Positions 40,127 through 50,754 of a stretch of DNA of 64,000 nt are shown here, in pieces. Location: contig NZ_FZOD01000011.1 in NCBI RefSeq assembly GCF_900188345.1, positions 78,252 through 142,251 of the forward strand. The letters are read 5' to 3'. Source of the DNA: Streptosporangium subroseum (GTDB taxonomy: Bacteria > Actinomycetota > Actinomycetes > Streptosporangiales > Streptosporangiaceae). Below the pieces are notes generated by a model. That model searched no databases. It saw only the letters and a list, made by a program, of their open reading frames with translations, and had not been told where the DNA came from. The position numbers and the translations under genes are program-made. How positions within the stretch are numbered: position 1 is the stretch's first letter; each line of letters begins with the position of its first letter.

Positions 40127-40498
40127 GCTTTCCTTACCTCCCGCGCGGGTGCCCGAATTAAGGGTATTGGGCATGGTCTCACGTGAGACAGGGGAGTTCG
40201 CAGGGAAACTGGCGAACGCCCCCCTGAACTGGAGTCCGGTGGGGTCGGTTGGTGGATCCTGCATGGGCAGGCCGACCTCCGAAGGATCCGGGCCCTGCCC
40301 TGGCTCGACTGAATATGCCACGGTAAAGAGAGTAAGCGGGGGGACGTACGAGGTCACAACAGGTGTATCGCCATCTGGTCTCGTCTTGTCCAGATGTATG
40401 AACGTTCCTATTGTGTCGACCTGTCGGTCCGCCTGTCCCCCTTTCGCCATGATCGGTCTTGTTTCCCCAGGCCACGAATATGACGTGATGGACTGCGA
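40127..40498. other. Divergent intergenic region, 372 bp
   Basis: Lies between the Trp/Gln protein and the leuS leader. Both strands have open frames, but their translations look random. It contains the palindrome at 40176-40189. No other gene is supported. Confidence 0.5.
40176..40189. promoter_or_regulatory. 14-bp perfect palindrome upstream of the Trp/Gln protein gene
   Basis: GTCTCACGTGAGAC centred about 57 bp upstream of the ATG. It is a candidate operator. Confidence 0.5.
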
Positions 40499-40504
40499 TA
40501 GGCT
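40499..40504 (+). promoter_or_regulatory. Possible -10 element of the leuS leader transcript
   Basis: TAGGCT fits the TAnnnT pattern and lies 6 bp before the leader-peptide ATG at 40511, so the transcript would start at or next to that ATG. No good -35 is seen. Confidence 0.45.
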
Positions 40505-40510
40505 TGGGAT

Positions 40511-40564
40511 ATGCATGCCGCGACCCTGCTGCTTACCGGGCCGCATCGGCTTTCCTGGCTCTGA
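40511..40564 (+). CDS. leuS leader peptide (17 aa, five Leu)
   Basis: The reading frame MHAATLLLTGPHRLSWL has three consecutive Leu codons (CTG CTG CTT) and two more near the stop. It ends 20 bp before a terminator that has no other plus-strand gene upstream. This is the arrangement of a ribosome-mediated attenuator that senses charged tRNA-Leu. The start is supported by a possible -10 only 6 bp upstream, which implies leaderless translation. Confidence 0.65.
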   Translation: MHAATLLLTGPHRLSWL

Positions 40565-40608
40565 GTCCCCGCCGATGCGGCTGCCCTCCGCGTGAGCGGA
40601 GGGTTTTT
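40541..40608 (+). promoter_or_regulatory. leuS transcription attenuator
   Basis: CCGCATCGGC (40541-40550, inside the leader frame) pairs with GCCGATGCGG (40571-40580). Next comes the terminator CCCTCCGC - GTGA - GCGGAGGG followed by TTTTT (40584-40608), one of the few U-tract terminators in the window. A ribosome stalled on the Leu codons would cover the first arm. The exact antiterminator pairing is not clear. Confidence 0.7.
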
Positions 40609-40666
40609 CCATTGGGGCAGAACGGGCCTGATCATCTGCACAGACTTATACCGAGGGAAGATTGAC

Positions 40667-43153
<2,487 letters not shown>

Positions 43154-43157
43154 TCTG

Positions 43158-43180
43158 ATCTCCGGACGGACTCCGGAGAT
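43158..43180 (+). terminator. leuS terminator 1
   Basis: ATCTCCGGA / TCCGGAGAT, 9-bp perfect stem with a 5-nt loop, 4 bp after the leuS stop codon. Confidence 0.7.
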
Positions 43181-43182
43181 TT

Positions 43183-43231
43183 CCCGTGCCGCGTCACGCG
43201 GCGTCTCGCAGGGCGCGTGACGCGGCACGGG
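43183..43231 (+). terminator. leuS terminator 2
   Basis: An 18-bp perfect stem (43183-43200 with 43214-43231) directly after the first hairpin, giving a double terminator. Confidence 0.7.
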
Positions 43232-43455
43232 TGCTTGACGCCTGACGGCTCCGTCCGCCGGTCTGAGATCTCAGCCGAGGACGACGAGCCCGCCGCGCCG
43301 TCTTCGCCGTCCAAGGTGGCGAGGTCGTGGCGTGTCGGGCGGATCGCACTCGCCCATCCTCGGCGCCCTGTCGTAAAGACTTCGCACCTCTTCGTGCCGT
43401 CCCCGCGTAGCCGGTCGCGAAAGGAGGAAGACATTCGCTGACAGAGGGATGGGAC

Positions 43456-44322
43456 ATGCGGATATCAGTATTCGGGATGGGCAACATGGGGCGGGCGCTG
43501 GCCCTGCGGTTGCTCGAACGCGGTCATGCGGTCACGGTCTGGAACCGGACTCCGGGCAAGGCGTCCGAGGTCGTCGACGCCGGCGCCGCGGAGGCCCCAT
43601 CGCCGGCCGAGGCCGCGCGGGGGACCGAGGCCGTGCTGCTGTCGCTCGCCGATGATCAGGCGGTCCGTGATGTCATGGCTCGGCTGGCCGATCTCGGATC
43701 GGATCCCGGCGGACCGGTCGTGGCCGACATGAGCACCGTCTCTCCGGTCACGACCCGCGCGCTGGTGGACCTGGCGCCGGGAGGCCGATTTGTGGCCGCA
43801 CCCATCGTCGGAGGCCCGCAGGCCGTCGTCGCGGGACAGGCCGTGGGCCTGGTGGGCGGTGAACGCGACCTCGTGGACCGGCTGAAGCCGATCTGGTCGG
43901 ATGCCTTCACCGCGCGCTGGTACTACTGCGGCGGCGATCCCGGAGGCGCCCTGACGTACAAGCTCCTGAACAACTATCTGATGATGTCCGGCATCGCCGT
44001 TCTTGCGGAAGTGGTGGCCACGGGCCAGGCGGCCGAGCTTGACGAGGCGATACTGCGGGACTTCCTCTTCGAGTGGCCGACGATCGCGCCCGCCCTGCAC
44101 AACCGGCTCGACGACCTCATCGGGGGTGACCATCGCGGATGGTTCACGACGCCGCTCGGTGCCAAGGACGTACGACTCCTCGCCGAGGTCGCGGAGTCGA
44201 AGGGCCTTGAGCTGCCGATCGCCCGGCTGGTCGAACAGCGCTACGAGGAAGCCGCCGGGCGTGGCTGGAGCGACTCCGACATCACCGCGGTCGTGGAGCT
44301 GCTCCGGGAGCAGCGTCGCTGA
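43456..44322 (+). CDS. NAD(P)-dependent oxidoreductase, beta-hydroxyacid dehydrogenase/imine reductase family
   Basis: A 288-aa protein with an N-terminal Rossmann motif GMGNMGRALA and NRTPG, whose Arg after beta 2 suggests NADP. The C-terminal all-helical domain has KLLNNYLMMSG, where the Lys is the usual catalytic residue of the 6-phosphogluconate/3-hydroxyisobutyrate dehydrogenase superfamily. It could act on hydroxyacids or imines; the sequence does not decide. The ATG follows GGGATGGG. The lexA gene converges on it with a hairpin in between. Confidence 0.85.
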   Translation: MRISVFGMGNMGRALALRLLERGHAVTVWNRTPGKASEVVDAGAAEAPSPAEAARGTEAVLLSLADDQAVRDVMARLADLGSDPGGPVVADMSTVSPVTTRALVDLAPGGRFVAAPIVGGPQAVVAGQAVGLVGGERDLVDRLKPIWSDAFTARWYYCGGDPGGALTYKLLNNYLMMSGIAVLAEVVATGQAAELDEAILRDFLFEWPTIAPALHNRLDDLIGGDHRGWFTTPLGAKDVRLLAEVAESKGLELPIARLVEQRYEEAAGRGWSDSDITAVVELLREQRR

Positions 44323-44328
44323 ACGACG

Positions 44329-44370
44329 GAGGGGAGCGGGGCGGCCCTGACCGGGCGGCCCACTCCCCTC
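44329..44370. terminator. Hairpin between convergent oxidoreductase and lexA genes
   Basis: Outer arms GAGGGGAG (44329-44336) and CTCCCCTC (44363-44370), with a GC-rich interior. Confidence 0.6.
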
Positions 44371-44382
44371 GGATGCGTCGTC

Positions 44383-45093
44383 TCAGAGCTTGCGCAGAAC
44401 CGCCACGACCTTGCCCAGGACGGTGGCCTCGTCACCCGGGATCGGATCGTAGTTCGCGTTGTGCGGGACCAGCCAGACGTGGCCGTCCTTGCGCTTGAAG
44501 GTCTTGACCGTGGCCTCGCCGTCGATCATCGCCGCGACGACGTCGCCGTTGTCGGCCACGGGCTGCTGGCGCACGACCACCCAGTCACCGTCGGCGATCG
44601 CCGCTTCGATCATCGAGTCGCCGGCCACCTGGAGCAGGAAGAGTGTGCCCTCGCCGACGAGCTGCTTGGGCAGGGCGAAGACGTCCTCGACGCTCTCCTC
44701 GGCGAGGATCGGGCCACCGGCGGCGATCCGGCCGACGAGCGGCACGTAGGCCGCGGTCGGGCGGTTGATCGGCGCCTCGTCGTCGCCGGCACTGGGATCC
44801 ATCCACAGGGCGGGCTCGCCGGGAAGGCGCACCTCGAGGGCGCGCGGGCGGTGCGGATCGCGGCGCAGATACCCCTTGCGCTGCAACGCCGTCAACTGGT
44901 GCGACACGCTGGAGGTGCTGGTGAGCTGCACCGCCTCGCCGATCTCCCGCATGGACGGCGGATAGCCCCGCTGCTGCACGGAGTCGCGGATAACCTCAAG
45001 GATCTTCCGCTGTCTGGGGGTGAGGCCAAGAGAGTCACGCCTACGTACCGCCAGGTCGCTGGTGGCCGAACCGTTCTCATCATGTTCGCTCAT
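44383..45093 (-). CDS. lexA: LexA repressor
   Basis: A 236-aa SOS repressor. The N-terminal winged helix ([32 protein letters not shown]) binds SOS boxes. The self-cleavage bond is Ala125-Gly126 in GRIAAGGPI, and the Ser160/Lys197 dyad (GDSM and VKTF) carries out RecA-stimulated cleavage. The ATG at 45093 follows GAGGAG at good spacing. It carries an SOS box in its own promoter, and the neighbouring divergent gene is a LysM protein, as in mycobacteria. Confidence 0.96.
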   Translation of the reverse strand: MSEHDENGSATSDLAVRRRDSLGLTPRQRKILEVIRDSVQQRGYPPSMREIGEAVQLTSTSSVSHQLTALQRKGYLRRDPHRPRALEVRLPGEPALWMDPSAGDDEAPINRPTAAYVPLVGRIAAGGPILAEESVEDVFALPKQLVGEGTLFLLQVAGDSMIEAAIADGDWVVVRQQPVADNGDVVAAMIDGEATVKTFKRKDGHVWLVPHNANYDPIPGDEATVLGKVVAVLRKL

Positions 45094-45140
45094 GCGATCT
45101 CCTCGCATCCCGGTCTGTATTGATTACGTCGCACACAGCG

Positions 45141-45169
45141 ACCGTACCTCGACCGAAGATCATATTCAA
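45141..45169 (-). promoter_or_regulatory. lexA promoter
   Basis: Minus-strand -35 TTGAAT (45164-45169) and -10 TACGGT (45141-45146), 17-bp spacer. The -35 overlaps the SOS box, so LexA would block polymerase directly. Confidence 0.7.
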
Positions 45170-45181
45170 ACAATTGTTCGA
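45166..45181. promoter_or_regulatory. SOS box (LexA operator)
   Basis: TCAAACAATTGTTCGA differs from the actinobacterial consensus TCGAACnnnnGTTCGA at one position. It lies in the space shared by lexA and the LysM protein gene, so it may control both. Confidence 0.85.
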
Positions 45182-45292
45182 ATGTCCTCGAAATCGATGC
45201 CAGCGTGGTGTACAACATCGTACGGGAGTTCGATCGACATCGTGTTCGATTCGCCGATCTTTCTTCGACATGTGTTCGGCCAGGTCGAAGGG

Positions 45293-46126
45293 ATGGGGGC
45301 CATTTTGAAGCCGACTGCGACGACGCTGCGATCCGTGCCGTCACCGAGATCCGCGACGCCACCGGAGCCCGCGAGAACGCCGAGAACACCGAGAACACCG
45401 CAAACATCGAAAACACCGCCACCCGCGAGGGTGCGGCGATCTCTGCCGCCATCGGGCGCCGTGCCGGTCGCGCCGGCCGTGCCGTCATCGAGGTCCGCGA
45501 CGCCACTGAGGTCCGTTCCGACGCCGGGGTCCGCGACACCGTCGAGGTCTGTTCCGACGCCGAGGTCCGCGACGCCACTGAGATCTGCGACACCGTCGAA
45601 ACCCGTGACGTCATCGAGATCCGTGCCGACGCCACGGTCCGCGAGGACGTTGCGATCCGTGCCGTCATCGAGATCCTCGAAGGCGCCGCGACCCACCGTG
45701 ACGCCACGACCTGCGGTGACGCCACGACCGGCGAGGGTCCTGCGATCCGTGCCGGCGCCGCGAGCCCGGGCGGTGACGCCTCCGCGGCCGGGCCCGCGGG
45801 GAAACGCCCGGCGTTCTCACGCGCCGCTCCGCCTCACCCGGCGTGGGAGAATCGTGATGGTGGCGGCGCTCGCGCTGATCACTTTGGGGGGGCTCTGGAT
45901 CGGGGGCCGCATCGACGCCGCCTCGGCGGGCGAGCGGAGCGGTCACGAGGGCCTGCCCTGGGTCGTGGTGCACGAGGGCGACACGTTGCGGGAGATCGCG
46001 GACGCGGCGACGAGAGAGGTCGATCCCGGCAGGGTGGCTCGCCGGATCATGGATCTCAACGGGCTGTCCGGCTCTGTGCTCCAGCCCGGGACGCGGCTCT
46101 ACCTGCCCGACGGCCTGGCCCCCTGA
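45293..46126 (+). CDS. LysM-domain membrane protein divergent from lexA
   Basis: A 277-aa protein. The N-terminal 180 residues are basic and full of Ser/Pro/Arg/Thr repeats (SRSVPTPRSAT), then one helix (about residues 193-211, IVMVAALALITLGGLWIGG), then an extracellular LysM domain (WVVVHEGDTLREIADAAT..VARRIMDLNGL..LQPGTRLYLP). In mycobacteria and corynebacteria the gene at this place is an SOS-induced LysM-type cell-division inhibitor (Rv2719c/DivS). The same role is inferred. The ATG at 45293 is the likely start, but the frame is open to 45020. Confidence 0.75.
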   Translation: MGAILKPTATTLRSVPSPRSATPPEPARTPRTPRTPQTSKTPPPARVRRSLPPSGAVPVAPAVPSSRSATPLRSVPTPGSATPSRSVPTPRSATPLRSATPSKPVTSSRSVPTPRSARTLRSVPSSRSSKAPRPTVTPRPAVTPRPARVLRSVPAPRARAVTPPRPGPRGNARRSHAPLRLTRRGRIVMVAALALITLGGLWIGGRIDAASAGERSGHEGLPWVVVHEGDTLREIADAATREVDPGRVARRIMDLNGLSGSVLQPGTRLYLPDGLAP

Positions 46127-46276
46127 GGGGGTGGCCCAAGAGGTCTCCGAAGTTTCGTTCGAAAGATTGCCGGAAGGTCCGCGGGCAGTCGGGAGGTCGT
46201 TCGACGGGCCTTCGGGGGGCGACACGCCGGGCGATGAGGGCTGATCAGCGACTTCGCTGCAAAGGGCCTTCCTAAC

Positions 46277-46305
46277 TTGCGTTCATGGTCCGACACTCCT
46301 ACCGT
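46277..46305 (+). promoter_or_regulatory. nrdR promoter
   Basis: TTGCGT (46277-46282), 17-bp spacer, TACCGT (46300-46305). The predicted start point, about 46312, lies inside NrdR box 1. Confidence 0.6.
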
Positions 46306-46309
46306 TGGA

Positions 46310-46325
46310 CCACAACATCTAGTGG
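46310..46325. promoter_or_regulatory. NrdR box 1
   Basis: CCACAACATCTAGTGG resembles the 16-bp NrdR-box consensus ACACTATATATAGTGT. Confidence 0.7.
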
Positions 46326-46340
46326 CTTCGGCGACATCCT

Positions 46341-46356
46341 TCACCATAGATTGTGT
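46341..46356. promoter_or_regulatory. NrdR box 2
   Basis: TCACCATAGATTGTGT matches the NrdR consensus at about 12 of 16 positions. It lies 31 bp from box 1, the known spacing (about three helical turns) of paired NrdR boxes. Confidence 0.72.
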
Positions 46357-46466
46357 TTCCATTACCGCATCTCGACTATTCGAGGGGCGTGCGCAGGCGT
46401 CTCGATTCGAGAGCCGCGAGGTGCATGAGGTGGATGAGCCGCTCAGCCGGTCAAGGAGGCGACCGC

Positions 46467-46928
46467 GTGCATTGTCCGTTCTGTCGTCACCCTGACACGC
46501 GGGTCATCGACAGCAGGTCCACCGAGGACGGCGGCGCCATCCGCCGCAGGCGCACGTGCCCGGAGTGCGGGCGCAGGTTCACCACGCAGGAGACGGTGCT
46601 GCTCATGGTGAGTAAGCGCAGCGGCGTGACCGAACCATTCTTCAGGGACAAAGTGGTCGCCGGGGTCCGGCGGGCATGCCAGGGCAGGCCGGTCGGCGAG
46701 GATTCGCTGGCCCAGCTGGGCCAGCTGGTCGAGGAGAGCATCCGGGCGACCGGATGCGCGGAGATCGCCGCTCACGAGGTCGGGCTCGCGATCCTGGGCC
46801 CACTCCGCGAGCTGGACGAAGTGGCCTACCTACGGTTCGCCTCCGTCTACCGCGGATTCGAGACCCTGGCCGACTTCGAGGCAGAGATCGAGCAGTTGAG
46901 GACAGAGCGTTCCATCAAGCAGGACTGA
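46467..46928 (+). CDS. nrdR: Transcriptional regulator NrdR
   Basis: A 153-aa zinc-ribbon and ATP-cone repressor of ribonucleotide reductase genes. The zinc ribbon uses CPFC (Cys3, Cys6) and CPEC (Cys31, Cys34). The ATP-cone follows ([24 protein letters not shown]), and the C-terminus is typical. The GTG at 46467 follows AAGGAGG. It is cotranscribed with nrdJ, and two NrdR boxes lie upstream, so it should repress its own operon when (d)ATP is high. Confidence 0.96.
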   Translation: MHCPFCRHPDTRVIDSRSTEDGGAIRRRRTCPECGRRFTTQETVLLMVSKRSGVTEPFFRDKVVAGVRRACQGRPVGEDSLAQLGQLVEESIRATGCAEIAAHEVGLAILGPLRELDEVAYLRFASVYRGFETLADFEAEIEQLRTERSIKQD

Positions 46929-47016
46929 ATCAGACCCCGTGCGCCGGGGGACAGGGCGGCGCGTTGTTGATGTATCCGACTCGAGGGCTCCGCAAGAGCC
47001 CCGGAAGGGGGAAGTC

Positions 47017-49845
47017 ATGACGGAAACCGTCAGTGGCGCGGTTACACGTGGGGGCAAGCGAGTGCACAAGGGTTTGAGGATGAAGCGCATCTTCACCACA
47101 CCTGGGGTGCATCCCTACGATGAGGTGCTCTGGGAGCGCCGTGACATCGTCATGACCAACTGGCGCGACGGATCGATCAACTTTGAACAGCGGGGCGTCG
47201 AGTTCCCCCAGTCCTGGTCGGTCAACGCCGCCAATATCGTGACCACCAAATACTTCCGCGGCGCGGTCGGCACCCCGCAGCGCGAGTGGAGCCTCAAGCA
47301 GCTCGTCGACCGCGTGGTGGGCGTCTACACCAGGACCGCCGTCGAGCACGGCTACTTCGCCACCGAGGAAGACGCCGAGATCTTCGACCATGAGCTCAAG
47401 CACGCTCTGGTCAACCAGGTCTTCAGTTTCAACTCGCCGGTCTGGTTCAACGTCGGCACCGCCTCGCCGCAGCAGGTCAGCGCCTGTTTCATCCTGGCCG
47501 TCGACGACCAGATGGAGTCCATCCTCGACTGGTACAAGGAAGAGGGTGTGATCTTCAAGGGTGGTTCGGGCTCCGGCGTGAACCTCTCCCGGATCCGCTC
47601 CTCCAAGGAACTGCTCTCCAGCGGCGGTACGGCCAGCGGCCCGGTCTCCTTCATGCGCGGCGCGGACGCCTCCGCGGGCACCATCAAGTCGGGCGGCGCC
47701 ACCCGCCGCGCGGCCAAGATGGTCGTCCTGGACGTGGACCACCCCGACATCGAGGAGTTCATCGAGACCAAGGCGCGCGAGGAGGACAAGGTCCGCGCGC
47801 TGCGCGACGCCGGCTTCGACATGGACCTGGGCGGCAAGGACATCGTCTCCGTCCAGTACCAGAACGCCAACAACTCCGTGCGCGTCTCCGACGAGTTCAT
47901 GAACGCGGTGGAGAAGGGCGATCGGTTCGGCCTGCGCGCCCGCCTCACCGGCGAGGTCATCGAGACGGTCGAGGCCAAGGACCTGTTCCGCAAGATGGCC
48001 AAGGCGGCATGGGAGTGCGCCGACCCGGGCGTCCAGTACGACGACACGATCAACGACTGGCACACCAGCCCAGAGACGGGCCGCATCACCGCCAGCAACC
48101 CGTGCTCGGAGTATCTGCACCTGGACAACTCCTCCTGCAACCTGGCGAGCATCAACCTGCTCAAGTTCCTGAACGACGACGACTCCTTCGACGTCGCGCG
48201 CTTCGTGAAGGTGACCGAGCTGGTCATCACCGCGATGGACGTCTCCATCACCTTCGCCGACTTCCCGACCCAGAAGATCGACGAGACCACCCGGGCCTAC
48301 CGCCAGCTGGGCATCGGCTATGCCAACCTCGGCGCGCTGCTCATGGCCACCGGCCACGCCTACGACTCCGACGGCGGCCGGGCCGTCGCCGGCGCGATCA
48401 CCTCGCTGATGACCGGCGTCTCCTACCGCCGCAGCGCCGAGCTGGCCGCGGTCGTCGGACCGTACGACGGCTACGCCCGAAACGCCGACGCCCACAAGCG
48501 GGTCATGCACAAGCACAGCGCGGCCAACGACGCCCTCCACACGATCGACGCGATCGACGGCGCCATCCACAAGGAGGCCTCCAAGCAGTGGGCGGAGTGC
48601 CTCAAGCTCGGTGACAAGAACGGTTACCGCAACGCCCAGGCCTCGCTGCTCGCGCCCACCGGCACCATCGGCCTGATGATGGACTGCGACACCACCGGCA
48701 TCGAGCCCGACCTCGCCCTGGTCAAGTTCAAGAAGCTCGTCGGCGGCGGCTCCATGCAGATCGTCAACCAGACGATCCCGCGCGCGCTCCGGCAGCTGGG
48801 CTACCAGGAGGAGCAGGTCGAGGCGATCGTCGAATACATCGCCCAGAACAGCCACGTCGTGGACGCCCCCGGTCTCAAGCGGGAGCACTACGAGGTGTTC
48901 GACTGCGCCATGGGCGAGCGGGCGATCGCCCCCATGGGCCACGTCCGGATGATGGCCGCGGCCCAGCCGTTCCTGTCCGGCGCCATCTCCAAGACGGTCA
49001 ACCTGCCCGAGTCCGCGACGATCGAGGACATCGAGCAGGTCTACATGGAGGGCTGGAAGCTCGGCCTGAAGGCCCTGGCCGTCTACCGCGACAACTGCAA
49101 GGTCGGCCAGCCGCTCTCCGTCGCCGGCAAGAAGAACGAGGAGAAGGTCGCTCCCGCGGAGCCGGAAGTCCAGGTCGTGGAGATCAGCCGCCCGACCCGC
49201 CGCCGGATGCCGAACCAGCGCCCCAGCACCACCACGCGCTTCACCGTGGGCGGCGCCAAGGGTTACATGACCGCCTCGTCCTACCCCGACGACGGTCTCG
49301 GCGAGGTCTTCCTGAAGATGTCCAAGCAGGGCTCGACCCTCGCGGGCGTCATGGACGCCTTCTCGGTGGCCATCTCCATAGGCCTGCAGTACGGCGTGCC
49401 GCTGGAGACCTACGTCGGCAAGTTCGTCAACATGCGCTTCGACCCGGCCGGCATGACCGATGACCCGGACGTCCGCATGGCGGCCTCGGTGATGGACTAC
49501 ATCTTCCGTCGCCTGGCCCTGGACCACCTGCCCTACGACGATCGAGCCGCCCTCGGCATCTTCTCCGCCTCCGAGCGCTCCGCCCAGCAGCGCGGCGAGG
49601 ACCCGGCCCCGATCCACACCGACGAGGTCATCGCCGAGCTCGCCACCTCCGCCCCGATAGAGGAGCAGCCGCAGCTCCGCCGGGAAGTGGTCGCCGTGGC
49701 GGCCCCGGAACGGGTCGGTTCCCTGGAGTCCCACCAGGGCCGCACCGCCGACGCGCCGCTCTGCATGACCTGCGGCACCAAGATGCGACCCGCCGGCAGC
49801 TGCTACGTCTGCGAAGGCTGCGGCTCCACCAGCGGCTGCAGCTGA
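47017..49845 (+). CDS. nrdJ: Vitamin B12-dependent ribonucleotide reductase (class II)
   Basis: A 942-aa class II enzyme that reduces ribonucleoside phosphates to deoxyribonucleotides with adenosylcobalamin. The active-site motif NPCSEYLHLDNSSCNLASIN (near residues 357-376) contains the radical-site Cys and Glu. LLAPTGTIGLMMDCDT and a C-terminal zinc-binding tail (CMTCGTKM..CYVCEGCG) match the family. The ATG at 47017 follows GAAGGGGGAA. The gene is translated after nrdR with an 88-bp gap, and a terminator follows. No cobalamin riboswitch is recognised upstream. Confidence 0.96.
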   Translation: MTETVSGAVTRGGKRVHKGLRMKRIFTTPGVHPYDEVLWERRDIVMTNWRDGSINFEQRGVEFPQSWSVNAANIVTTKYFRGAVGTPQREWSLKQLVDRVVGVYTRTAVEHGYFATEEDAEIFDHELKHALVNQVFSFNSPVWFNVGTASPQQVSACFILAVDDQMESILDWYKEEGVIFKGGSGSGVNLSRIRSSKELLSSGGTASGPVSFMRGADASAGTIKSGGATRRAAKMVVLDVDHPDIEEFIETKAREEDKVRALRDAGFDMDLGGKDIVSVQYQNANNSVRVSDEFMNAVEKGDRFGLRARLTGEVIETVEAKDLFRKMAKAAWECADPGVQYDDTINDWHTSPETGRITASNPCSEYLHLDNSSCNLASINLLKFLNDDDSFDVARFVKVTELVITAMDVSITFADFPTQKIDETTRAYRQLGIGYANLGALLMATGHAYDSDGGRAVAGAITSLMTGVSYRRSAELAAVVGPYDGYARNADAHKRVMHKHSAANDALHTIDAIDGAIHKEASKQWAECLKLGDKNGYRNAQASLLAPTGTIGLMMDCDTTGIEPDLALVKFKKLVGGGSMQIVNQTIPRALRQLGYQEEQVEAIVEYIAQNSHVVDAPGLKREHYEVFDCAMGERAIAPMGHVRMMAAAQPFLSGAISKTVNLPESATIEDIEQVYMEGWKLGLKALAVYRDNCKVGQPLSVAGKKNEEKVAPAEPEVQVVEISRPTRRRMPNQRPSTTTRFTVGGAKGYMTASSYPDDGLGEVFLKMSKQGSTLAGVMDAFSVAISIGLQYGVPLETYVGKFVNMRFDPAGMTDDPDVRMAASVMDYIFRRLALDHLPYDDRAALGIFSASERSAQQRGEDPAPIHTDEVIAELATSAPIEEQPQLRREVVAVAAPERVGSLESHQGRTADAPLCMTCGTKMRPAGSCYVCEGCGSTSGCS

Positions 49846-49912
49846 TAACAAGCAGGGTTGCGGTGAATGCAGCATTCGGCTGCGTCTGCATAGTCCGATA
49901 GCAGCAGGTCAC

Positions 49913-49946
49913 GAGGGGTGGCGAGGCAAATCGCTCGCCACCCCTC
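49913..49946 (+). terminator. nrdJ terminator
   Basis: GAGGGGTGGCGAG pairs with CTCGCCACCCCTC (13 bp) with an 8-nt loop, 67 bp past the stop codon. Confidence 0.7.
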
Positions 49947-50053
49947 ATCCTCCTTGGGCGCTCAGTTGACGCGCCCCACCCGGTCGCTCTGGTGCGTGCC
50001 GGAGCCCGCTTCGAACGCGGCGTACTCGCCGAACGTGACGAGGTCACCGCAGC

Positions 50054-50551
50054 ATGACCGGCCTTACCGAACGTCCGTTGCTCTTCCTCGACGTCGACGG
50101 GCCGCTTCTCCCGTTCGGCGAGGACCCGCAACGCACATCGCGGGTTACCGCGCCGGACTCGCACATGGCGCGGCTCACCTTCGGGGTGGGGCGTCGTCTG
50201 GCGGCGCTACCCTGCGAACTCGTCTGGGCCACAACCTGGGAAGACGAGGCGAACGTCGAGATAGCACCTCGAATTGGGCTGTCGCGGCTGCCCGTCGTGA
50301 GCTGGCCGGAGCCAACCCGGCACCATGAACGTGAGGACCAGTGGTTCGGGCTCTGCTGGAAGACCCGGACCTTGGTGAACTGGGCGGGCGGACGCCCGTT
50401 CGCCTGGGTCGACGACGAGATCACCGATGCCGACAGGGAGTGGGTCTCCGCGCACCATAGCGGCCGGGCTCTCCTCCACCACGTGGAGTCGTACCGGGGA
50501 CTCGCCGACGAAGACTTCGCAGTCCTCGATCAATGGCTTCGAACCCTGTAA
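50054..50551 (+). CDS. HAD-like hydrolase domain protein
   Basis: A 165-aa protein that starts LLFLDVDGPLLPF, the HAD motif I with both Asp residues. A second motif is WATTWEDEAN, and FAWVDDEITDADREW has the late Asp pair. It lacks a cap domain of usual size and resembles the HAD family proteins of actinomycetes with unassigned substrate. The ATG starts 208 bp after nrdJ, with no clear ribosome binding site. Confidence 0.75.
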   Translation: MTGLTERPLLFLDVDGPLLPFGEDPQRTSRVTAPDSHMARLTFGVGRRLAALPCELVWATTWEDEANVEIAPRIGLSRLPVVSWPEPTRHHEREDQWFGLCWKTRTLVNWAGGRPFAWVDDEITDADREWVSAHHSGRALLHHVESYRGLADEDFAVLDQWLRTL

Positions 50552-50754
50552 ATCACCCGCAATCCACAGGATCTGACAATTGCTCGACGGCAGGTGAAGC
50601 CGCTGCCCGCAGCCGCGGACGACAGAGATTCCGCCGATCGCGCTGCCGGCGGCGGCTCATGAGACGAGGTCACCTCATGGATGGGCCGTTTCCCGGAGCG
50701 GCCCTGGCGACGCATCGGGGACCGTAAACGCGCGGTTCAGAGCCAGGATGATCA

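Larger units (their letters stand above)
43154..43455. other. Intergenic region, 302 bp, after leuS
   Basis: Two consecutive hairpins occupy the left part. The rest has no recognised gene and must contain the promoter of the oxidoreductase gene. Confidence 0.6.
46127..46466 (+). promoter_or_regulatory. nrdR-nrdJ control region, 340 bp
   Basis: No gene is seen. A promoter and two NrdR boxes occupy 46277-46356. The remaining part (46357-46466) is untranslated leader before nrdR. Confidence 0.7.

Noticed and set aside
45265..45278. Second LexA-like dyad CGACATGTGTTCG upstream of the LysM gene
   Set aside because: The left half-site departs from the consensus at several positions; only the site at 45166 is convincing.
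46127..46466. Cobalamin riboswitch before nrdR-nrdJ
   Set aside because: No B12-box-like sequence or suitable fold was recognised by eye; the region is explained by promoter and NrdR boxes.
46930..49875. 981-aa minus-strand frame opposite nrdJ
   Set aside because: Antisense shadow; nrdJ has complete motifs and a good ribosome binding site.
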